The notes beneath the pieces are model-generated. The model was not told where the DNA came from. It saw nothing but the letters and a program-made list of their open reading frames with translations, and made no database searches. The position numbers and the translations under genes were made by a program. From Rattus norvegicus (lineage: Eukaryota; Chordata; Mammalia; Rodentia; Muridae), in NCBI RefSeq assembly GCF_036323735.1, contig NC_086034.1, forward strand, positions 9,525,001 to 9,589,000: DNA of 64,000 bases, in the 5' to 3' direction. Below, piece after piece: positions 45,046-58,100 of this stretch (its first letter is position 1; the number at the start of each line of letters is the position of its first letter).

Positions 45046-46914
45046 CGCACACACGCACACACGCACACACACATACATACACACACGTACATACACACAC
45101 ATACGCACGCACACACACATACACACACATGTACACACACACACGTACATACACACACACCCACATACATACACACACGCACATACACACACGCGCACAC
45201 ACACACACACGCGTGCACACACACACATACACACACATAACAATGTGAAAAAGAACACTGTTTGAAGGAGAGACTGTTGTTGTTAATGTCCTCATGTAGT
45301 AAGCATGAACACATTCAAGCCTTTCTTTTGTCATCATTAATTACAAAGAGCTTCTAGATAACTAGATAACTAAATTGCTTTAAAATTATAGCAAGAGCAA
45401 TTTTCAGAGGAGCATTCAATCATTATTATTTCAAATGCTATACTCTCTTCAGAGTCTCTGCACTACGGACAGATAAACATTAATCATTTACCGAGATATA
45501 AATAGGTTATGTGCTTTTTTCAGTGTGTTTACCTTTTTTCCTTTGAAGTTGAGTATGCCAGGCTGCTCCAGGACCCCATAATACAAGCAGGTAATGTTGA
45601 CCTTGAGCCTGTTCCACCGTTAACACAACCTTTCTTTGCTTTTGTCCTCTGTAACTATATAATGCCTCTAGAAAAGGAAAAGAAACATTCTACTTGGTAT
45701 TACACAGTATCCCATGGTAAATACATCGTGGTAACCAACTGATATACTAAGATGGTCTTGTACAATAGTATTTATAAGCTAAAATTAAAGAGACTCAAAA
45801 TACTTACCTGTCAATACAGTGATGTTCACTACTCTGAGCACTGCATGGACTAATGTATCAGGCTGCAACTGCTCCAATTCCACAAACTTTACGGTGTTGA
45901 TTTTCTGAGGCTGCCTCTGAGGCAGATCTTTGAGATAGGAATGTTTTGAAGACACATATGTCAGTAAATCCTGAAGTATAACATTGGCAATTATATTGGA
46001 ATCTAAGGAAGCAAAAAACATAAAAACAGAGACTAAAGATGACATCATATTTTGTTGGTAATCATAAATGAAAAACCACAGCTGTGGTGGTTTGAATAAG
46101 AATGCCCCATAGGCTCACAGATTCATATATTTGAATTCTCAGACATCAGGGAGTGGCACTACTTGACAAGGATCAGAAGGTGTGGGCTTGTTGGAGGAAG
46201 TGTGTCACTGAAGGTGGCTTTGCAGCTTCAAAAGCCCTTCCTGCTGCTGTATCCTGATCTGGATGTGGAACTCTCAGCTCCTTCTGCAGCACCTTGTCTG
46301 CCTGTGTGGCCCCATGCTCCCCACTATGAGGACAATGGACTCTGAAACTGTAAGCTGGCCCCAGCTGAATGCTTCATTTTGTAAGAGTTGCCATGGTCAT
46401 GATGTCTCTTCACAGCAACAGAACACTGACTAAGACAACAGCTCTCATCTTAAAGAGAGTAAAGTTAGTTAGGAAGCCATCTTTGAGTAATGTTCCAAGA
46501 ACACAGATTTAAGATCTCAAATTCCGGGGCTGGGGATTTAGCTCAGTGGTAGAGCGCTTACCTAGGAAGCGCAAGGCCCTGGGTTCGGTCCCCAGCTCCG
46601 AAAAAAAAAAAAAAGAACCAAAAAAAAAAAAAAGAACCAAGATCTCAAATTCCATGTTCCAACACAGAAGCAGTTTCACGAAGTTTTACAGTTTCACAAA
46701 AGAAAGTCATAAATCAAGGCAATTTTAAAATACATTGGTTGTGGGGCAGGAGAAATGGCTCAGTGGTTAAGAGTACTGGTTGCTCTGTAAAGGACCTAGG
46801 TAGGTTCCCAGAACCCACATGGTGGCTCTCAACTATCCATAACTTCAGTTCTTGAGGGCTCAGTGCCCTATTCTGACCTCCTCAGGCATATGGTGTGTGC
46901 ATGAGTGCGTGCAT

Positions 46915-46962
<48 letters not shown>

Positions 46963-49900
46963 GCAAAACACCCATACACATAAAATAAATAAATCAAAAA
47001 ATAACGATAAGATAGATACATTGCTGGCTATCTTGGAAAAGCAGGTACAGCAAGATGGGGGAAGCTTTTCTGTAAGACAGGATGCTATCTGATGACGTGC
47101 TCAGGAAATGGCTACTCTAGAGGGCTAAAACTAGCCCCAAATAAGTAATTAGTCTTTAGACTTGCAATGTTCCAATGTCTTCACAGTACTTAAAATCTTA
47201 TATTTTGGTTATGAGCCTAGCCTATAACAGTTGAGTCATCTCTCCAGCATCACAGTTTTGAAAATCCAATCAGTCAGTATCTGCAGACACTGCCTCTTTT
47301 CACAAGTTTTGTCACACTATGCATGCACAATGTTTTCTTTCTTTTTTAAAAAGATTTATTTATTTTATTTACATGAGTACACTTTAGCTGTCTTCAGACA
47401 CACCAGAAGAAGGCTTCAGATCCCATTACAGATGGTTGTGAGCCACTATGTGGTTGCTGGGAATTGAACTCAGGACCTCTGGAAGAGCAGTCGGCCATCT
47501 CTCCATCCCACAAAATGTTTTCTTTGAACTATGTTTTATGTTGTAATATATAAATATATATGAACCATTACTTTATTTCTATATAATATGTAGCTTATTC
47601 TTGACTTAGTTTACACCAAAAAATAAAGGTTGATACCGTTAGACAATAGAAACTTGCCATCTCTAGGAAATTAATACTGTTCCAATCTATAATTAGGCCC
47701 AGAGTTTCTATTATTTTTTACTCTTCTATGCTCCAGAAACTGTCTGGTGGGCTCCCAATCTCTAGAGTCTAATTTGACCCCATCTTTCCCAGCTAACCTG
47801 ACAACAGTTCTTCATCAACAAGCTCCTTAGCAAATCACTTCTGCAATAGCCTACCAGCCACTTAACAGACTCTCCTGAACCTGCCCTACACCCATCGCTA
47901 GTTTAGGCTGCTGTCCTTATCACTTTCAAGGTGCTATCAAGTCAAGTCGTCACACTCCTGTTCCCAACCAAGTTCTGCACAGCACAGCAACCACACGTGC
48001 ACAAGACTCCCTAATTCTCATTTAAGCATGTGTTAATAGTAATACTTCTTTTAACTGTAAAAACAGCCACTTAATTATTCAGTTGTAATACCACTTAATG
48101 ATTTTATCTTCACCTTTAAATGGTTTTTTAAATTTTTTTGATTATTTTATGCATGTGACTGTTTTACTCTGTACCTCATGCATTCTTGGTACCTGCAGTG
48201 TGTGTCAGATACCCTGGAACTGGATCTATACATGGCTGTAAGCCACCATATGGCTGCTGGGACTCATAACCAGAACCTCTGTGCAAAATACACTTCTAGC
48301 CACTGAGCCAATTCTCCAGACCCTGTTTTAAATTACTGAGACGACCGTTACAACTTACATACAATCAAATATGCATACTTAGAAGCACGGATTGAAAGGT
48401 GCTCAGCAGTCAAAGGAGTCTTCTAAAAACCTGATGGTCTGAATCCTAACTCAAACTCCCACAAACTCTTCTGAATTCCACACAGGTACCCCACCCCCAC
48501 TGAATGAATCAATCAATCAATCAATGTTTAAGAGAATGGATTAATAAGGTCTGCTAATCAAATTCAAATTCTTCTGAAGGAAAGGAAGATATGTTCATAT
48601 ATATGACAGACTTATGGCTAAATTTGATTGGTTTTCTTAGAAATCACGAGTTTATAGACTAATCTGCCCTTCTTCGTTCTTTCTCCCATTAACAAGGTCA
48701 TCTGCATCCACTCCATCTGCTACACTAACACCTAAGTATTTATTCACTCACCAGAGGAGCATCTACTACGTGACAGGTGCTAAGGAGACAGAGAAAAACC
48801 ACATCACCACAATCTCAACACAGAAAGAGTTAATGATTGACCTAGAAATGCCAAGCAACCAGAGCTTCCAGGGACTAAGCCACTACCTAAAGACTATACA
48901 TGGACTGACCCTGGACTCTGACCTCATAGGTAGCAATGAATATCCTAGTAAGATCACCAGTGGAAGGGGAAGCCCTGGGTCCTGCTAAGACTGAAACCCC
49001 CAGTGAACTAGACTGGTGGGGGGAGGGCGGCAATGGGGGGAGGGTTGGGAGGGGAACACCCATAAGGAAGGGGAGGGGGGAGGGGGATGTTTGCCCGGAT
49101 ACCGGGAAAGGGAATAACACTCAAAATGTATATAAGAAATACTCAAGTTAATAAAAAAAATAAATAAATAAAATGTAAAAAAAAAAATAGCACACTCAGC
49201 ACAGAATGTAAACTGAGGACAAGGCTGACTCTCAGTAAATTGTTTACCTAGCACTTGGGTGGCACTGGGCTCTATCCCTAGAACCATAAATGGTCAGGAG
49301 GGATAGAAGGCAGGAGGAGGGGGGAGAAGGGAGGGGAGTTATGAAAAGAGAGAAACGTTCCTGAAAAGAGACAGAGAGAAGGAACTACCTAGAAAACAGT
49401 TGGCTAGAATCTCCAGGGAATAAACTGGAGAAAGCTGAACAGCAGCTGTGAGAAAAGATGCATGGTGGCTGAAAATCTCTAGCACGGCAGCAAGGAAAAA
49501 AAATACACAGTCCGTCCCAGAAGGGTTAGTGTGGCCTAGGGATCTCCTCCTCACATTGGAGTCACTCACAAGACAAAAGGCCTCGGAAAATACTGTGCTC
49601 TCAGTAACAGATATTTTAAAAAGAAAAGAAGGGGGAGGAAGGGAACAAAGATTATACAGGACAGCAGCAGAGGAAGAACATACGTCCCAGGAACAGCCTC
49701 TGTCCTAGCAGACAGAGTGTCAGACGTCTTTGAAGTTTCAACTGCTTAGTGCTTGAGACCCTCAGTGAGTCACACTCCTGGGACACTGAGAGCAAATGTC
49801 ATGGAACCAGATTCTGAATCCTGAGCAGAAGAATGGTTCAGTGGTTAGGAGAACTGGATGCTCTTCCAAAGAACCCATGTTCAATTCTAGCACCTTCATG

Positions 49901-52652
49901 GCAGCTCACAGCAGTCTGCAACTCCAGTTCCGGGGAACCCTATGCCCTTTTCCAGCCTCAATGGGCACTTTACACATGAAATATGCAAACATACATGTAG
50001 ATAAAACATTCATAACACAGAAAATAAGTCTTTAAAAAAAGAAAAGAAAAAGAAAACTTTAGTAGCTCAGTTCCAGTCAGATACAGAGCCTGCAGGGTAA
50101 CAGACAGAGGTTTCAAGAACTATCCTAACAACAGAGATGACAGCCTGGTAATGGGCTCACCTTCTCAGCAGGACTCCTAAAGGACTACCTAGAGGCATGA
50201 CCAGCATTTCCAGCCTGACCTGTGAAGGACAACCTACTGACAGGACCAGGATCTGAGAGCCCACCTCAGCCCAGGAAAACGGCCTAGGCAAGAACAGCAT
50301 ATACATCCTGACCCCAGGGCCTTGAGGAGGGAGGGGTAAGCAGGTTCTGTGACCAAATCCACAATGGTCTGCCCACTGACACCTCAGCTACACCATAGCC
50401 AGGCTCCACTTAAACACTGACAGCACTCTCTTTTAAAAACACAACAAATAAAAACAACGAATCCAAGAAATGAAATAAAGCCAGATGCACAAACCCAATG
50501 CAATAATAGAAATATATATATGATGCAGCATAACTCCTCCAAAAGTCACTGGTTCTCAAGTAACATCCTCCAGTGAGAGTGAACCCCAAGAAGTCAAAAG
50601 CGCATGTTTAAAACATCATTCCTGAATGAATTTTAAAACAATACGAATGAGAGTGAAAAAGAGAGAACTGAATGAAATAAAGAACCTCATACTAGATAGA
50701 AAAGAGGATCCCATAAACAGAACCATTGAGAACTACTGAGGAAAAGCAAACTGAAATACTGGAATCGAAAACATAGTACGTTAAATTAAAAACTCATTGT
50801 TGTAAGTCTCACCAATAGAAAAGATCAAATAGAGGGCCAAATAAGATTAAATGTAAAGTGGAAAAATTTGAATATTCCAAAAAGACAGAGATAAACTAAT
50901 AAGAAGCCAAGAATGGGACCTGGAGAGGTGGCTCAGCGGTTAAGAGCACTGACTGCTCTTCCAGAGGTCCTGAGTTCAAATCCCAGCAACCACATGGTGG
51001 CTCACAACCATCTGTAATGAGATCTGATGTCCTCTTCTGGTGTGTCTGAAGACAGCTACAGTGTACTCATATACATGAAATAAATAAATAAATCCTAAAA
51101 AAAAAAAAAAAAAAAAGGGCAAGGATGGCACTCTCAAGCCATTGGGACTTTAAAAAAGACCGACCTAAGATTTATGGGCATTGGAAAAGAAAGCTTTCAT
51201 TCTCAAGCTTTCATTCATTCATTTCAACCAAATCATAGCAAAAAACAAAAAAAGACTCTCAATTATAGGAGAAGATGACAATCCAAACACGAGGCATTTA
51301 GAACATTAAACAGAGAAGATCAGCAAAGAACTTCCCTCATCGTATCCTAATTGAACTACTATATATGGAACAAAGGAAGTATATTGAAAGCAGCCAGAAA
51401 AAGTACAAAGTCACGTATAAAGATGAGCCCATTGAAATAATTGCAGATTTCTCAACAGAAACTTTAGAAGAAATGGTGCGTTTCTACTGTATCCTCACAG
51501 ACACACATTGTAATGGAGGATGAAGAAAAGCTCACAATAAATCCAAGCTAAGGGGATTGACGACCACTAAGCCAGCGCCACAAAAGACACTTGAAGGAAT
51601 TATTTGAAGTGAGGAAAAAGACACACGCAACAATAAAGCCACAGGGAAGAACAAACTCTGCTTGACTAAGAGTGAGCAGAGAGGGCAGGAAGACACCAAC
51701 CTCCACAGTGAGTAAACGTGGCAGGGCTAACACTTGTCACTATGCAAATGGTTACAATCCCCAGTCAGGGCACTGAGTAGCAGAACAGATTAAAGGACGG
51801 GGTGTGGTTTTAACCTTCAACTTGCTGGCCCGTCTGGAGGGCTGCCCTGGCCGGGTTGATGTGGGAAGGGAACCCAGTGTGGGCAGCACTGCATGAAAGT
51901 GGGGAAACGCTGACTAGCAAGCGTGCATGCGTTCATTTCTCTCTGCTTCTGACTGTGGAAAGATTTAATTAGATGCTTTAAGTTTCTGCCACCTTAACCT
52001 CCTACTACAATAAACAGTAAACTTGAGTTATGAGCTAAAATAAATCTTTTCTCCCCAAAGTTGCTTGTCAGGATATTTTATCACAGCAAAAGAAATGAAA
52101 CTAGGCCAGCAGGATACATCTATTTGTTGCCTCCAATAAATAGACCTCGCCATAAAAAGACAGGCAATATCCTAGAGCAGCGGTTCTTGACCTTCTCAAT
52201 GCTGTCTCTCTTTAATACAGTTCTTCATGTTGTGCTGACCACTAACCATTAAATTATTATTGCTACTTCACAACTGTAAGTTTTTTACTGTTCTGAATTG
52301 TACTATAAATATCTGTGTTTCCCAAAGGTCTCTGGGGGTCATGACCCACAGGTGAGAGCCGTGCCATGGAGTGACTGGAAGGAAAAGGAATCCCAAGCAA
52401 ACAGAGCGTGGAAACAAGCAGATGTAACTGTTCAAATAACTGACAAAGACTTCAAAACTAGCCAAGAGCAATGAAGGCGACCTCAAACTGATTAAGGGAA
52501 CAATCCATGTAAGGGACATTTCAATTCTAAACATAGATGTGAACACAGGTACACCTAATTTCATAGAACAAATAATACTAGATGTGAAGCCAATTAACTC
52601 CAGCATACTAGTGACTTCAATATCTTACTCTCACCAGATGGCAGGTCACTCG

Positions 52653-52699
<47 letters not shown>

Positions 52700-52715
52700 A
52701 GACAGAGACAGAGAC

Positions 52716-52746
<31 letters not shown>

Positions 52747-55036
52747 CAGAGACAGAGAGACAGAGAGGCAACAGAGACACAGAACTATCTGAATTAAATG
52801 GCATCACAGATCAAATGGATTTAACAGACATCCATAGGATATTCTATCTAAACACTACAGAATATACATTCTTCTGAGCTCACGGAACTTTTTCTAAAAG
52901 AGACCACATATTAGAACCAAACCAAGTATTAAGAGGTACAGGACAATTTCAACCACTCCTTGTCGTATACATGATCACAATAGAAGGAAAGCTAAGAAGA
53001 AAAAGAAACCTTAGAATACATACAAATTCTTGAAGATCAAACAATACACTACTGAATAGTGAATACACTGTTAGTTATTACTATATGCTGATACCGTATT
53101 AATTTTATAAAGTTAATTCTTTTATTATAAGGTGCTGAATGTCAGAAATCCAACTGATTTTCGTGTTTATTTTATATCCAGCTACCATGCTAAACTCTCT
53201 CATCATTTCTCATAATTTTTGAAGAAGTCTTAATATAAGCTACCATATCATTTATAAATAATGTTTTATTTTATTCTTTCTAATTTTATATATCTTTTCT
53301 GTACTTTATCCCACTCTCTAAGATGGTAAGAGTGATAATAGTAGCATCCTAGTTTAATGGCCAAATCTTAAAAAACAAATTTCTATTGTATTTTCAATTT
53401 TGATGATTTCCCCCTTGGGTTTTGTGGTGGCCTGAATAAGAATGTCCCCATAAACCCATGTATCTGAATGCATAGTCATCGGGGACTGGCACTACTTAGA
53501 AGAATTAGGAAGTATAGCCTTGTTGGGTAAATGTAGCTGTATTAAAGGAAGTGGATCACTGGGGATGGACTGGCTCATACGGCCAAGCCAAACCAGAGGC
53601 TCTCTCTTCCTCTGGACCTGGCTATACGACTCTCAGCTCCTTCTCCAGCACCATGTCTGCCTGCATGCCATGTTCCTACCATGACGACAATGGACTAAGC
53701 CTCTGAAACTATAAGCCAGCCCCAATTAAATGCTTTCCTTTGTAAGAGTTGAAGTGGTCATAGTCTTATCACACCAATAGAATACTGGCTAAAACAGGTT
53801 TTATGAAGACTCTTTATGACATAAAGAGAAATTTCCTCCTGTTTCTAATAATGGATATTGAATTTCATCAAAAGATTTCTTTACACGTACTGACATGATC
53901 ATAAGTGACTTTTAAAAATGTTCTGTTTGTAGGCTAGGGAGCTAGCTCAATTGGCCAAGTGCTTTCCTCATGAGCATGAAGACCTGAGTCCAGTTCCCAG
54001 TAAACACATTAAAACCCCAGGCACGTAGCATATGCTTGTGATTCCAGGGCTGGGGAGACAAGACACAGAAGGAACTCTAATGCCTGCTAGTCAGCCAGTC
54101 TAGCCTAACTGGTAAGAAACCATGTGTCAAAGAAGGTGTACAGCATTTCTGAGGACATCACCCAGGGTTGCCCTCTAGCCTCCACATGAACACATAAACA
54201 CATATATGCTTTTATTTCTTGAGACAGAGTCCTTCTGTGGAGCCCTGGCTATTCTTCCACTCACCATGTAAATCAGGCTGGTCTCAAACTCTGCCCCTCT
54301 CTCCCTCCCAAGTGCTGGGATTAAAGGTGTATGCTAACACTCCAGGCTTTTATGCTTTGAATTAATGCTAAATTTATAAAAATAGTTACAAATATATAAA
54401 GTTCCTTTATATTCCTCACTCTTTGCCCTACAATGTGAACATTTTACATAATCATATAATAAACTTTCTGACTTTATTATTTTATTAATAGTAACAATAA
54501 AAGGATATAAGTGGATCTTATAAATAGGTATTTGTTTTACAAGCACAGTATTAATATACTGCAGGACAGTCAGGGTTACACAGAAAGATGCTGTCTTAGG
54601 GGTGAAGGGATGGAGAGTGAACTCTGATTCCTTATATTGTTTTATAATTTTATTCTTTTTTTTTGACATTCATTGAGCACTTATTTATATACCTTACAAT
54701 ATCTTAGCTACCTAGTAAGTGCTAACTCATTTGGTTACCACAAACTCACCCTCATGTTACACATAAAGAGCCGTGGTATGGAGAGGTTAATAATTCTCCC
54801 AAACATGTCATGTCTAGTAGTCAAATGGCTTACCCAGTGCCAATGGCCTTAGGACAATATGAATTTTCTAAGACTGGTTTTTAGCTCAGGCTGAGGTTCA
54901 CGAAGGGCAGTCCAGCAATGGTTCACAGTTCTGCTGACCCGTTTGTGACCATAGCAATAGAGAAGAGAAAGCTCCAGGATATATAATTCTGTCCAAACAT
55001 TGAAATGTGTGTGTATGTTTGTACGTCTGTATGTAC

Positions 55037-55067
<31 letters not shown>

Positions 55068-55085
55068 TGTATGTGTATGGGTATA

Positions 55086-55118
<33 letters not shown>

Positions 55119-58100
55119 TATAAAAATAAGCCAACATGTTTTATATTCACTGTTACAGTTTTATTCTTATTGACTTCTGATTAATGTTATGATTTTATAT
55201 TTTTTGGTTTCTATGGCTTACTTAGTAGTTTTGCAAATTTTCTGAGTTTCAAACTTTATTTTTATTCTTTCATTTTTATTGGTAGAAGGGTTTGACTAAG
55301 AAATATTAGTCTGGTAGCAGCTTTAAGCACATCTTCTGTGTTCTAATAAATAACACAGTCATTACTTCTGCAAATTTTATATCATTCTTTAAATCCAAAT
55401 TTCGTGTAAAAGTTTCAAAACTTTTTTTTAATGCTGTTTTCTGTTGTTGCTAATGATCTCTAGTTTTATAGCACTTTTGTTAGCACAGATTTACACTCCT
55501 CCTTGATGAAAGTCACTGGGCTTTTGACAACCTATTAGGGAATTAATGTGTCTGAAGATATAGCTTGCTCTATGTGACCTTGTTTACATACAGACCTAAT
55601 CTATTAAGTACGTTAATTAGAACTTCTGTCTCTTTTTTTTTTTTTTTTTTTTTTTGGTTCTTTTTTTTCGGAGCTGGGGACCGAACCCAGGGCCTTGCGC
55701 TTCCTAGGTAAGCACTCTACCACTGAGCTAAATCCCCAGCCCCGAACTTCTGTCTCTTTAATTATGTTTTGTACAATAGAGCTGTCTTGTGCCATTAGGG
55801 AAATGGCTTCTCAAAGACTTCCTTAGAATTTATTACTCAGAACATCTCTTAGAATGGATTAAGCATTTTAAAAAATAGGATGATGGTAAAAGTTGACATG
55901 GAAAAAGATAAATTGTGACAGGTATTGCTGGTATGAATCCTATATTACTTCTGTGGAGTTGGGATCAAATCCATGGTGATACGTGTGCTATAGGACAGTG
56001 CTCTACCATGATAGAACTTGACTGTAGTTATTTACTAAAATTTACTTTTGATAAACATAAAAATTATACAAATTAATGTGATGCTATGTAATGCTTCAAT
56101 AAATAAACATACCATAATGTTTAAATCAAGTTAGACACACCTCTCTTCACATAAATTTCTTGTTTCTTTATAGTAAAAACCGTTCAAATGTTTAGTTCTA
56201 GCTTTATTACACTCACCCTACTGTGGAATAGATATCTCATATAATTTTCCTTACAGGGGGTTGGGGATTTAGCTCAGTGGTAGGGCGCTTGCCTAGGAGG
56301 CGCAAGGCCCTGGGTTCGGTCCCCAGCTCCGAAAAAAAGAACAACAAAAAAAAAGAAACGAGAAATGTCCTCTAAAATGATAATTTTCCTTACAGATATT
56401 CTAAAATATGCATTTAAAGTTTTTTTTTTTAAAGATTTATTTATTTATTATATATAAGTACACTGTAGCTGTCTTCAGATACACCAGAAGAGGGCATCGG
56501 ATCTCTTTACAGATGGTTGTGAGCCACCATGTGGTTGCTGGGAATTGAACTCATGACCTCTGGAAGAGCAGTCGGGGCTCTTAACCGCTGAGCCATCTCT
56601 CCAGCCCTAAAATATGCATTTAAAGTTATAATATATTCCCACTAAGTAATTATATCTTTCACTTATTTTGCAGTGCTGGGGACCAACCCCATAGTCTCCA
56701 ATTTTTGTTAAACATCATTGCCTAGGCTGTGGCCTCAACTTTATCATATTCTTTATCAGCTTCCCAAGTAGCTATATTTTCAAGCGTGTGATACTCCACA
56801 TGACTTATTTATTCATTTACTTGTGTATTTTGAGGTGCTAGAGATCAAACACAAAGCCTTACACAGAACAGGCAGGCCCTGTATCAGTGTGCTATACTCC
56901 AGCCTAGGCAGAGACTTTAAAGTAGCATTGCCAGAATGGAAAATAGTTTAGTGACTTCTTTTTGTTGTTGGTGGTGATGTGTGGTTGGTTGGTTTGTTTG
57001 TTTGTTTGTTTGTTTCAGATAGGGTTGCTCTGTGCAGCCCTGGCTATCCTGGAACTTGCTCTGTAGGCCAGGCTGGCCTTGAACTCAGAGATCTGCCTGC
57101 CTTTCCCTCCTAAGTGCTAGGATTAAAGGGGTATGCCATCATGACCCAGCTGGTAATTTCTTATAAAATTATATATGTATTTGGAATACAACCCAGAAAT
57201 TGCACTCTAGAAGTCTGTGCCACAGATATGAACATTTATGTTCACACAAAAATCTATACTCTTAAAAACCTCAAATGAGAAATAACTCAAATGTTCTTCG
57301 ACAAGGGAAAAATTAAACAAGCAACAGTTCACGCATGCAACAGAGCAGTCGTCAGCACTGAGAGAAATGCTCATGGTATGCAATGGTCACCAAAACCGTA
57401 CTTTTCTCAGCAATGATAGAAAGTGATTCAAACTACATTAGTCTGACTATGTACCCAACTAGACCTTTAATTATCTCAAAGATGCAGAGGCCCACAAATT
57501 ACACGGGTAAGCCTCAGAAGTCAGTAGAAGGATGTAGACTTTTTTTTTTCCTTTTCTTATTTTTGCCCACCTACATTTTTCTGTAGACATGGACTACAGT
57601 ATCTCAAAGAGAAAACTCTTTAAGTGTTAAGAACTACCGCTTTGCAGACACCTAGGAAGAAAATGAACCGTGAACCGCAATACTTTCTGTGCTTTATCGC
57701 TCAAAAGTCCATCTATTTCTTCTCTTCTAGACACACAGCTGTCACTTGGGGTTGGGGCCCCCTGTTTACCCCACCACAGTCATCTGTTAAAATTCTATTT
57801 TCAATTTTCTTGAAAAGGATGGGGACAAAGCACAGGCTTAGCACTGGGTGGGGCCTATGTTCAATACTAATATTGGAAAAAAATAAAATAAATGAGTTTC
57901 AATTTTAGCTTACAAGTGAAAATAGCTATTAAAAAGAAACATTTTACTCAAATCTTTCCTATTTGTTTGCAGACTTACAGTGGGTTTACAATGAGGTAAC
58001 ATTCCAGTAATCCGACCATAAACCAAAGATAAATCAAAAATGTGTTACCTACACCTAACCTACCACCCGCCCCACTTAGCAGCATGGCAGTGTGAAATCT

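Noticed and set aside
44897..45337. Cys/Val-rich reverse-strand frame of ~146 codons
   Set aside because: Translation of the CA/CG simple repeat in Shld2 intron 5.
45509..45742. Plus-strand 77-codon frame
   Set aside because: Lies antisense over a confidently identified Shld2 exon (45533-45667).
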